From the NCBI GenBank assembly GCA_015488855.1, contig WFMY01000204.1:1-15818 (forward strand): a DNA stretch of 15,818 bases. The letters are read 5' to 3'. This document shows positions 1 through 6,168 of this stretch, one piece after another. The translations under genes and the position numbers were made by a program. The notes below the pieces were generated by a model, which searched no databases, was not told the DNA's origin, and was given only the letters and a program-made list of their open reading frames with translations. Position 1 is the stretch's first letter; each line of letters begins with the position of its first letter. The stretch is from Helicobacteraceae bacterium. Its GTDB lineage: Bacteria > Campylobacterota > Campylobacteria > Campylobacterales > Sulfurimonadaceae.

Positions 1-1140
1 CGTCAAAAGAATGAAGAGTTTGTTGTTACAATTGAAGATATGGATAAAGAGAAAAATATAGATGCTAAAGATAAAGAGATACTTGATATATTAGACCTAT
101 TTGGAATTAATTATTCTCAGACTCTTTACCAAAGTGAAAATATCCGTTTTCATACAGCTATGGCACTACAACTTATGCATGAAAAAAAGGCTTTTAGTTG
201 TTTTTGCTCTCCAGAGTGGTTGGCATCAAAAAAAGCCGAAGCCAAAGCAGATAAAAAACAATACAGATATGATGACGCTTGTGCAAATCTTCCAGCAGAA
301 CTTGTTATAGACAACACAAGCCCTTTTACTATTAGAATAAAAAGATCAACTAAGGATACTGAAAGTTTTGTAATTATGCAACAAGACAAAACACCAACTT
401 ACGATTTTTCTTGTGCTGTTGATGATATGTTAAATGACATCTCTGCTATTGTTTGTGAAGAAAACTATAAAGAAAATATTCAAAAACAAGACCATATTAG
501 AACTGCATTGCAATACAATAAAAAAATAAAATATTCCTATCTTCCAACAATCTTAAGTAATGATACTTTGAGTATAAAATGGCTTTTGGAAGAAGGTTTT
601 TTACCTGAAGCAATTTCAAATTATTTAATATCAATGGGAAATAGTACCCCTACAAAGATATTTACACTCAAAGAAGCAATTCAATGGTTAGATTTAAAAG
701 ATTTATCCCTCTCCTCTACCTATTTTGACATGGATACATTAAAAAAAATAAATAAAAAACATTTGAAAATGCTTGATGCTAAAGAGTTATCAAGATATGT
801 TGGTTTTGCTGATGAAGAGATTGGCGAGCTTGCAAAAATATATCTAGAAAATATAAATACAACAAAAGAGCTTAAATCTAAAATAGCACTAATCTTTGCT
901 CCAAAAATTATCTCTGAGGAGTTTGCCCAACAATCAGATATAATTATTAAAATCATCAAAGATGCACCCTATTTTGATCAATATGATGATTTTAAAAACT
1001 ACATTATGAAAGAATCTGGACTAAAAGATGAAAACTTCTTAAAAGCACTTTGTTTGGTTCTAACAGGAAGTAGCGAGGATGTGGATATTGAAAAGATTTA
1101 TAGATATATCAAAAATTATATTGGGGAGATAGTAAAATGA
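1..1140 (+). CDS. gltX: Glutamyl-tRNA synthetase homologue, 5'-truncated by the window, active-site motifs lost
   Basis: The frame is open from base 1, so this is the C-terminal 379 codons of a longer gene; the HIGH-motif region lies outside the window. Family landmarks are clear: IEDMD near bases 31-45 (family RIEDTD, here Thr precedes Ile), PFTIRIK, KTPTY-F-CAVDD, then EEGFLPEAISNYL and a full helical anticodon-binding half. A working GluRS charges tRNA-Glu (and in this phylum sometimes tRNA-Gln). Three things are wrong for that role. The KMSKR ATP-binding motif, expected between LPTILSND and TLSIKWLL (about base 564), is absent. The IRGEDH motif reads VCEENY (bases 451-468), losing the Arg. 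About 18 residues before SFVIM (near base 360) are missing. All changes are in frame. The next gene starts in its stop codon (ATGA). I read it as an inactive or repurposed GluRS paralogue. The family assignment is very sure, the loss of activity an inference. Confidence 0.9.
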   Translation, partial: RQKNEEFVVTIEDMDKEKNIDAKDKEILDILDLFGINYSQTLYQSENIRFHTAMALQLMHEKKAFSCFCSPEWLASKKAEAKADKKQYRYDDACANLPAELVIDNTSPFTIRIKRSTKDTESFVIMQQDKTPTYDFSCAVDDMLNDISAIVCEENYKENIQKQDHIRTALQYNKKIKYSYLPTILSNDTLSIKWLLEEGFLPEAISNYLISMGNSTPTKIFTLKEAIQWLDLKDLSLSSTYFDMDTLKKINKKHLKMLDAKELSRYVGFADEEIGELAKIYLENINTTKELKSKIALIFAPKIISEEFAQQSDIIIKIIKDAPYFDQYDDFKNYIMKESGLKDENFLKALCLVLTGSSEDVDIEKIYRYIKNYIGEIVK

Positions 1141-1424
1141 ATGTTATTATGGAAATCATACAAGGTTTAGGAGGCATCCTTCTTAGCCTTATCAATGTGT
1201 ATATTTGGGTTATTATTGCAACTGCTCTTATGAGCTTTATCAATCCTGACCCCTACAACCCTGTAGTTCAGTTTTTATATCGTATAACAAACCCTGCATA
1301 TAGCTATGTAAGAAGATACATTCGTACTGATTTTGGTGGTCTTGATTTGGCACCTTTAATTATTATTATTGGTCTTCAAGCAATTGTTGTGGTGTTTAGT
1401 TCCCTTCTCTACTCTCTTCATTAG
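1137..1424 (+). CDS. YggT family membrane protein
   Basis: A 95-residue protein with two hydrophobic segments (about residues 8-32 and 71-92) flanking a polar loop containing FINPDPYNPVVQFLYRITNP, which is the hallmark of one YggT unit (many bacterial YggT proteins have two). It is an inner-membrane protein. The family is linked to cell-envelope or osmotic functions and cytochrome/division-related phenotypes, but its molecular role is not settled. The start codon overlaps the gltX stop (ATGA), and the stop is followed at once by the transglycosylase ATG, so all three are probably translated from one message. In the related C. jejuni block a membrane-protein gene occupies the same place, as I recall. 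Confidence 0.88.
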   Translation: MNVIMEIIQGLGGILLSLINVYIWVIIATALMSFINPDPYNPVVQFLYRITNPAYSYVRRYIRTDFGGLDLAPLIIIIGLQAIVVVFSSLLYSLH

Positions 1425-3047
1425 ATGCTCAAACTTGTTGCTTTATTGTTCTTTTTCTCAACATCTCTTCTTGCTGAGATCTCTTTAAAAAAGCTTTCAC
1501 AACAACCTACGGGTAGAACGAAAGATTTTATGATATGGCAATACTTAGGTCAACGCATTACATCTAGTCAAGCTGATGCTGCGTATGCACAAGTAAAGGG
1601 TATCAAAAATAATAAAATTTTTTATAGATATGCAAAAAAAACAGATGATAAAACTATTAAATTCAAAGCTCAATGCAAAAAAAATAAAAATCTCTTGAGC
1701 ATCAAAGATCCAGAATGTCTAAAACTAGCTATAAACATTAGACGTTCTTTACCTTACACCAATCAGCAAAGAAAAAAGATAATTGCTAAACTTACAGATA
1801 AACATCTCATATCTATGCTCAATATTCAAAATGAACCAAATACACAAAAAGCCTATGAAAACTATAGTGCAGATGACTTTTTAAACTTTTTTAACAAAGC
1901 AGGATACAGATATCGAAATAAAAAACTCAATATTCATCTTAATAAAAAATTTATTGATTCTTTGAGTTGTGGAGATGGTGTAGCACCGTTTATAAAGATA
2001 GTTGTTAACACGAGAACGCTTTACAATCTCCAAAAATCCCTTCTGGTTGCCAATGGAGAGGTCCTTGACTCTGTCAGTAATTTTTTCTTGGCAATCAACC
2101 ACTTAAAGCATAAAGATGAAAAAAAGGCAATAAAATTTTTTCTTCTTTCTCGCAAAAAAGCTCTTGTACGCATCAATAGAGACAAAAATACGTTTTGGTT
2201 GTATCAAGTCACTAAAAATAAAAAATATTTAAAAGAACTTATGGGTTCTACAGATATAAACATCTATACTCTTTATGCGCATGATTTGATGGGTATAAAG
2301 ATACATAATTATTTTTCACAGATACCTACTCAGCAGAAAGTAAGCTATAAAAGCCTTACAGACCCTTTTTGTTGGGATGAAATATATCAAGAGATTAAAC
2401 TTACTTCAAAAGAATCTTTATATAAGTTGCTTGAGAAGTATGAACAAGAAGATATGAAGCCAGTTCAAGCCTACATATTGCAAAAAGCAAATGACTACAA
2501 TCTCTATGCCTACCTGATGCCTTACGACAAATACTTAAAAGGCTTAAAGAATGATGACAAAGCAATAATCTATGCATTAATGCGTCAAGAAAGCCAACTC
2601 ATTCCCTCTGCGCTCTCTTACTCTTTTGCACAAGGGCTTATGCAGATGATGCCTTTTGTCACAAATGCAATTAGTAAAGAGATAAAACACCCCATCAAAA
2701 CCCTCAATGAAATGTTTGAACCAAAACATAATCTTCGTTATGCTCGTCATCATTTACGATGGATGCAACGCTCTTTATATCACCCTCTTTTTATAGCGTA
2801 TGCATATAATGGTGGTATAGGTTTTTTTAAATCCTACCTGTTGAGCGGAAAGTTCAAAAAAGGTAAATATGAGCCCTATTTGAGCATGGAGATGATGTCT
2901 AATACCCAGAGTCGTGAATATGGAAAAAAAGTTTTAGCTAACTATGTGATGTATAAAAAAATTATGGGTGAAAAGATCTCTATTGTCGATCTTTTTGATA
3001 CTTTAATGAAGCCGAATCAAACTGATCGCTTTCGAGCTTCAAAGTAA
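1425..3047 (+). CDS. slt: Soluble lytic murein transglycosylase (Slt70 type)
   Basis: A 540-residue secreted enzyme that cleaves peptidoglycan between MurNAc and GlcNAc to give 1,6-anhydro ends. Residues 1-17 are a signal peptide (MLKLVALLFFFSTSLLA, then EIS). The long middle is helix-rich and Lys-rich, as expected for the superhelical ring of Slt. The catalytic lysozyme-like domain begins near residue 380: ALMRQES carries the catalytic Glu (about E389), followed by SYSFAQGLMQMMP, then NLRYARHHLRWM and AYAYNGG, all standard SLT motifs. The ATG directly abuts the yggT TAG and no convincing Shine-Dalgarno is present, so translation is probably coupled. The last 68 bases overlap the opposite-strand lipoprotein gene. 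Length and layout match the epsilonproteobacterial Slt. Confidence 0.95.
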   Translation: MLKLVALLFFFSTSLLAEISLKKLSQQPTGRTKDFMIWQYLGQRITSSQADAAYAQVKGIKNNKIFYRYAKKTDDKTIKFKAQCKKNKNLLSIKDPECLKLAINIRRSLPYTNQQRKKIIAKLTDKHLISMLNIQNEPNTQKAYENYSADDFLNFFNKAGYRYRNKKLNIHLNKKFIDSLSCGDGVAPFIKIVVNTRTLYNLQKSLLVANGEVLDSVSNFFLAINHLKHKDEKKAIKFFLLSRKKALVRINRDKNTFWLYQVTKNKKYLKELMGSTDINIYTLYAHDLMGIKIHNYFSQIPTQQKVSYKSLTDPFCWDEIYQEIKLTSKESLYKLLEKYEQEDMKPVQAYILQKANDYNLYAYLMPYDKYLKGLKNDDKAIIYALMRQESQLIPSALSYSFAQGLMQMMPFVTNAISKEIKHPIKTLNEMFEPKHNLRYARHHLRWMQRSLYHPLFIAYAYNGGIGFFKSYLLSGKFKKGKYEPYLSMEMMSNTQSREYGKKVLANYVMYKKIMGEKISIVDLFDTLMKPNQTDRFRASK

Positions 3048-3465
3048 GGATTTTCCCTACTGTATCGAATGATACTAAATAATATTGATTCCATTTATTT
3101 TTAGAAGAACTTAAATTTGAAAATCTATTTTTTGGATTTAATTTTTTCAATTCTAATGGGGAGTTTCCATTGAGTGTTAGGTGTAGCGTATTGTTATCTT
3201 CATTGCTGAGAGTGAGTGTTTGCTCTTTTTTTAGATACATGTATACATAAAAGTACTCATTGCCATTATAAAGGTTAGGATAAACACTATTGAGGTATAG
3301 AGCGTTAAAAGCACCTACTGTGTTTGTTCCTTGAGTGATTTTGCTACGTTTGAGCGATGTAATACTTCGTTCTTGTTCTTCATCCATTTTAAATTGGGAA
3401 AAAGCATTTTGATGGGAGCAGGCATTCAAAAACAGCAGTAAAAATAAAGATATTAAGGTTTTCAT
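2980..3465 (-). CDS. Small predicted lipoprotein, function unknown
   Basis: A 161-residue product with a short lipoprotein signal (MKTLISLFLLLFLNAC; lipobox LNAC, lipidated Cys16). The rest is hydrophilic with beta-strand-like stretches (NEYFYVYMYLKKEQTLTLS, LHLTLNG, YYLVSFDTVGKILTLKL), suggesting a small periplasmic beta domain. I do not recognise a characterised family. Its place, antisense between slt and mobB, corresponds to a lipoprotein gene (Cj0842) in the C. jejuni block as I remember it, so it is probably conserved in the phylum. The 3' end overlaps slt by 68 bases. There is no Shine-Dalgarno: a TATAAT -10 element ends six bases before the ATG, so the mRNA is probably leaderless. The signal sequence fixes this ATG as the start. 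Confidence 0.82.
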   Translation of the reverse strand: MKTLISLFLLLFLNACSHQNAFSQFKMDEEQERSITSLKRSKITQGTNTVGAFNALYLNSVYPNLYNGNEYFYVYMYLKKEQTLTLSNEDNNTLHLTLNGNSPLELKKLNPKNRFSNLSSSKNKWNQYYLVSFDTVGKILTLKLESDQFDSASLKYQKDRQ

Positions 3466-3471
3466 GGCGAA

Positions 3472-3477
3472 ATTATA
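3472..3477 (-). promoter_or_regulatory. -10 element of the lipoprotein gene, leaderless geometry
   Basis: Read on the minus strand this is TATAAT followed by TTCGCC and then the ATG. With normal spacing from -10 to the transcription start, RNA would begin at or within a base or two of the start codon. No good -35 is seen, as usual in this phylum. Confidence 0.55.
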
Positions 3478-3510
3478 ACTTATTAAACAACTTTTTAAGT
3501 GTCTATTTTG

Positions 3511-3516
3511 TATAAT
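3511..3516 (+). promoter_or_regulatory. -10 element of the mobB-fbp operon
   Basis: A perfect TATAAT preceded by TTTTG, lying 23 bases before the mobB ATG, with a T-rich upstream region and no clear -35. It is back to back with the -10 of the divergent lipoprotein gene, so the 74-base gap serves both directions. Confidence 0.65.
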
Positions 3517-3539
3517 CTCTTTAAAAAAAGAAAAGTTCT

Positions 3540-4043
3540 ATGAAAAAAAGATTAGCAGTAGCATTTACTGGTCCTTCAAATAGTGGCAAAACTACAATCA
3601 TATTAAAAATCGCACGGAAACTGATTCATGAGAAAAATCTTGAAGTAGCTATAATAAAACATGACCCAGGTGATAAAGCACGTTTCGATGTAGCTGGAAA
3701 AGATAGCTATAAATTTAGTGATACGGGTGCAGAGGTCATTGTAACCTCTCCTACTCGCACTACTTACTTTTCTCAAAGGCAAAAAGAACTTGATGAGATG
3801 ATGAGGCTTTTTAATGATTTTGATATCTTGCTTGTTGAGGGACTTAAAAATCTTCCTTTACCTCGCATTAGTATCTTTAGAGATGAACTCGATAGTGATT
3901 ACTTCGACTACATGGATGCTTTAGCGATTGATGAAAGCATAGATGTAAGTCAGTATGATTTACCTAAAAATGTAAAGATATTAGATTTGAACAATTGTGA
4001 AGATATAATATCTTGGATATTAAAAAATGCAAAGGAAGTCTAA
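3540..4043 (+). CDS. mobB: Molybdopterin-guanine dinucleotide biosynthesis adaptor MobB
   Basis: A 167-residue P-loop GTPase-like protein that assists MobA in attaching GMP to molybdopterin for molybdoenzymes such as nitrate or formate dehydrogenases. The Walker A motif is at residues 11-18 (GPSNSGKT). It is followed by the MobB signature around residues 40-66 (IKHDPGDKARFDV, then AGKDSYKFSDTGA) and LVEGLKNLPLPRISIFR in the second half. Length is normal for the family. It is followed after three bases by fbp, whose Shine-Dalgarno (AAAGGAAG) lies inside the mobB end, so the two are co-transcribed. There is no obvious metabolic link between the two genes; the pairing is probably historical and appears in C. 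jejuni as well. Confidence 0.93.
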   Translation: MKKRLAVAFTGPSNSGKTTIILKIARKLIHEKNLEVAIIKHDPGDKARFDVAGKDSYKFSDTGAEVIVTSPTRTTYFSQRQKELDEMMRLFNDFDILLVEGLKNLPLPRISIFRDELDSDYFDYMDALAIDESIDVSQYDLPKNVKILDLNNCEDIISWILKNAKEV

Positions 4044-4046
4044 AAA

Positions 4047-4886
4047 ATGACAGATATATTTGAGGCAATACAGAAAACTGCTATAAGAATTAAAAAAGCG
4101 ATAGATGTTAAAGATTTTGGTTACTCTTCACAAGAAAATAGTTCTGGTGAAACGCAACTTCAGCTTGATATCAAGTGTGATATGATTATTGAGGAGGAGT
4201 TTTCCAAAGTGACCTCTATCCACACTATAGCTAGCGAGGAAAAAGAAGCAGAGATGCTCCTACACAAAGATGGAAAATATTTCATCGCGTATGATCCGCT
4301 TGACGGTTCATCTCTTGTAGATGTTAATCTTAGCGTAGGCTCTATATTTGGTATATATGATGGAGCTTTTGATGCACAAAAGATGGTAGCATCGTGTTAT
4401 GTTGTATTTGGTCCACGAGTTGAGATGGTTTTTACCCACAACAAAGCTAAAATGCACTTACTTCAAGGGGAAACTTTTGAGTTTGTCAAAGAGATCCACC
4501 TTAAAGATAAAGGTAATCTCAATGCACCTGGTGGAACACAGCAAAACTGGACTCCATATCATAAAGAGATGGTGGATAGCTTTTTTGCTGAGGGTTACCG
4601 CCTAAGATATTCAGGAGGTATGGTTCCAGATCTTCATCAACTTTTGCTCAAAGGTGGTGGACTTTTTTCATATCCAGCAACAAGTGACAAACCAAATGGC
4701 AAACTTCGCAAACTTTTTGAGGTCTTCCCTTTTGCTTTTGCATACATGAAAGCTGGTGGAGAAGCGATTGATGGGACTAAAGACTTACTAAGCTTAGAAT
4801 GTAGCCATATACATGATACATCTCCTTGTTTTTTTGGGTCTAAATATGAGATAGCAAGAGTAAAAGAAGTATATGCAAATCACTAG
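4047..4886 (+). CDS. fbp: Class I fructose-1,6-bisphosphatase
   Basis: A 279-residue cytosolic enzyme that hydrolyses fructose 1,6-bisphosphate to fructose 6-phosphate, the committed step of gluconeogenesis. It fits an organism that builds sugars from C2-C3 units or CO2. The metal-binding signature YDPLDGSSLVDVN is at residues 82-94, and the upstream acidic pair is in IASEEKE (about E64-E65). Further family motifs are LRYSGGMVPDLHQ, PNGKLRKLFEV-PFAF and GGEAIDG. The protein is shorter than the enteric enzyme (about 330 residues), as in other epsilonproteobacteria. The ATG follows a good Shine-Dalgarno inside the mobB 3' end. The last 14 bases overlap the next gene. Confidence 0.96.
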   Translation: MTDIFEAIQKTAIRIKKAIDVKDFGYSSQENSSGETQLQLDIKCDMIIEEEFSKVTSIHTIASEEKEAEMLLHKDGKYFIAYDPLDGSSLVDVNLSVGSIFGIYDGAFDAQKMVASCYVVFGPRVEMVFTHNKAKMHLLQGETFEFVKEIHLKDKGNLNAPGGTQQNWTPYHKEMVDSFFAEGYRLRYSGGMVPDLHQLLLKGGGLFSYPATSDKPNGKLRKLFEVFPFAFAYMKAGGEAIDGTKDLLSLECSHIHDTSPCFFGSKYEIARVKEVYANH

Positions 4887-5079
4887 TGAAGTAGAACTTG
4901 ATAAGTTTGAACTCCATCTTCAAAACATGATTAAAAAGCTTCAGTCATGTCAAATGGAAAAAAACATGAAAAGTTGTTCAAGTTGTGAACACTACTTTTC
5001 ATGTGAGCTACGGAATGACTATGTAAAGTCAGTATATAACAGTATGTCAAAAGGCGATACTGGGGGTTTTGAATTTTAA
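4873..5079 (+). CDS. Small four-cysteine protein, function unknown
   Basis: A 68-residue protein whose ATG lies inside the last codons of fbp (14-base overlap), so it is translationally coupled. It has an acidic/amphipathic N-terminal helix (about residues 5-30) and four cysteines at 26, 35, 38 and 44 (C-x8-CSSC-x5-C). The end is YVKSVYNSMSKGDTGGFEF. I believe similar small proteins follow fbp in other Campylobacterota, which argues against a chance frame. The cysteine pattern could bind zinc or an Fe-S cluster, but no family I can name fits. No signal peptide, so presumably cytosolic. Confidence 0.8.
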   Translation: MQITSEVELDKFELHLQNMIKKLQSCQMEKNMKSCSSCEHYFSCELRNDYVKSVYNSMSKGDTGGFEF

Positions 5080-5181
5080 TGCAAAAAATCCAAATATACT
5101 AAAGCTTACAGCTGGGTATGCGTTTAAAAAATATTTATTTGCTCTCTATAACAAAAATATCAGAAGATAGGATAACTGTAT

Positions 5182-6075
5182 ATGAGAATTTTTTTTCTAC
5201 TGTTGTTTTTATTGGTACAGTGCTATGCTGATAGTTATGAATATAAAGGTGCGAAGAGTAAAATCGATCTATTACATATTAAAAATGATGAGGCTAAAGA
5301 GAGTATGAAAAAATGGCTTACTAGTGGTATTGCTCTTGAAGCATATAAGGTAAACTACCTGCTCCCTTATGGCTATGCAAATAAAAAGTATCTCTCAAGT
5401 GGTCGTCCAGTTAATTTTAGTAATGTAGAAGCAGCGTTACAAATAAGCCTAAAGCGTAAAATATTAAAAAATCTGTTTGGTCTTCATGGCTCTTATTATC
5501 TTGCATATTCACAGAAATCTTTTTGGCAGTTATATACCTATTCTTCACCATTTAGAGAGACAAATTATAACCCAGAAGGTTTTGTAGTATTTCCTGTTGA
5601 TGACAATAAATACTCTATGAAAATCCGTTCCTTAAAATTTGCCTTTGCTCATCTATCTAATGGCCAACCAAACACTTCAAATGTTTATGTAGATGGAAAG
5701 AAAATGAAAAATCTCTCTAAAAGCATAAATTATACTTATATTACAATGCGAATGCAGTACAATACACTCCTTTTAGATTTGACACTTCAAGCGCCACTTG
5801 GAACTGGAGCCAATTTAAGTGATAATCCTGATATAATGGACTACTTAGGGTATAACAAGATTAAATTTACATATTTTTACAAAAAAAGTATATTGACTTT
5901 TATGGCAAGGGGTAACTTTGATACACAAAAAGGAGCATTGAGAGCAACATATTCATACCCTCTTCAGGATGAAACAAACCTATATATAAAAATTTTTAGT
6001 GGATATGAAGAGTCTCTAATTGATTATAATCGTAATTTAACAAAGTTTTCTGTTGGGTTTAGTTTCTCTCACTAA
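5182..6075 (+). CDS. pldA: Outer membrane phospholipase A (OMPLA)
   Basis: A 297-residue outer-membrane beta-barrel that hydrolyses phospholipids appearing in the outer leaflet. A signal peptide covers residues 1-16 (MRIFFLLLFLLVQCYA). Family landmarks in order: YSQKSFWQLYTYSSPFRETNY-PE (109-132), the active-site segment FAHLSNGQ with His157 and Ser159, SKSINYTY carrying the likely catalytic Asn183, DNPDIMDYLGY (214-224), and FSGYEESLIDYN near the end. Compared with the enterobacterial enzyme the Ser-to-Asn spacing is about twelve residues longer, so a surface loop (NTSNVYVDGKKMKN) is inserted. An AGGA ribosome-binding site precedes the ATG, and a 102-base gap separates it from the previous gene, so it probably has its own promoter. 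In C. jejuni pldA lies elsewhere, as I recall, so this looks like an insertion into the conserved block. Confidence 0.95.
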   Translation: MRIFFLLLFLLVQCYADSYEYKGAKSKIDLLHIKNDEAKESMKKWLTSGIALEAYKVNYLLPYGYANKKYLSSGRPVNFSNVEAALQISLKRKILKNLFGLHGSYYLAYSQKSFWQLYTYSSPFRETNYNPEGFVVFPVDDNKYSMKIRSLKFAFAHLSNGQPNTSNVYVDGKKMKNLSKSINYTYITMRMQYNTLLLDLTLQAPLGTGANLSDNPDIMDYLGYNKIKFTYFYKKSILTFMARGNFDTQKGALRATYSYPLQDETNLYIKIFSGYEESLIDYNRNLTKFSVGFSFSH

Positions 6076-6133
6076 AGTTCGAATATTTTTTGCAATACAA
6101 AGTAAAATATTGATAAATCTAAGGCTATTTAGA

Positions 6134-6139
6134 TAAAAT
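6134..6139 (+). promoter_or_regulatory. Possible -10 element of metG
   Basis: TAAAAT 29 bases before the TTG start of metG in the 93-base gap after pldA. The ribosome-binding site AGGAAG lies at 6158-6163 and supports the TTG start. No clear -35 is visible. Confidence 0.4.
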
Positions 6140-6168
6140 AACATCAATATATTTGACAGGAAGAAAAA

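Noticed and set aside
5078..5170. An open stretch after the four-cysteine gene reading about 30 codons (NPNILKLTAGYAFKKYLFALY) that looks like a beta-barrel fragment
   Set aside because: No start codon with a ribosome-binding site, too short, and it lies where the pldA promoter is expected. It could be a gene remnant, but nothing else supports that.
6082..6111. Inverted repeat AATATTTT / AAAATATT after pldA
   Set aside because: Only A and T, with a 14-base loop; expected often in DNA of this composition and not convincing as a terminator.
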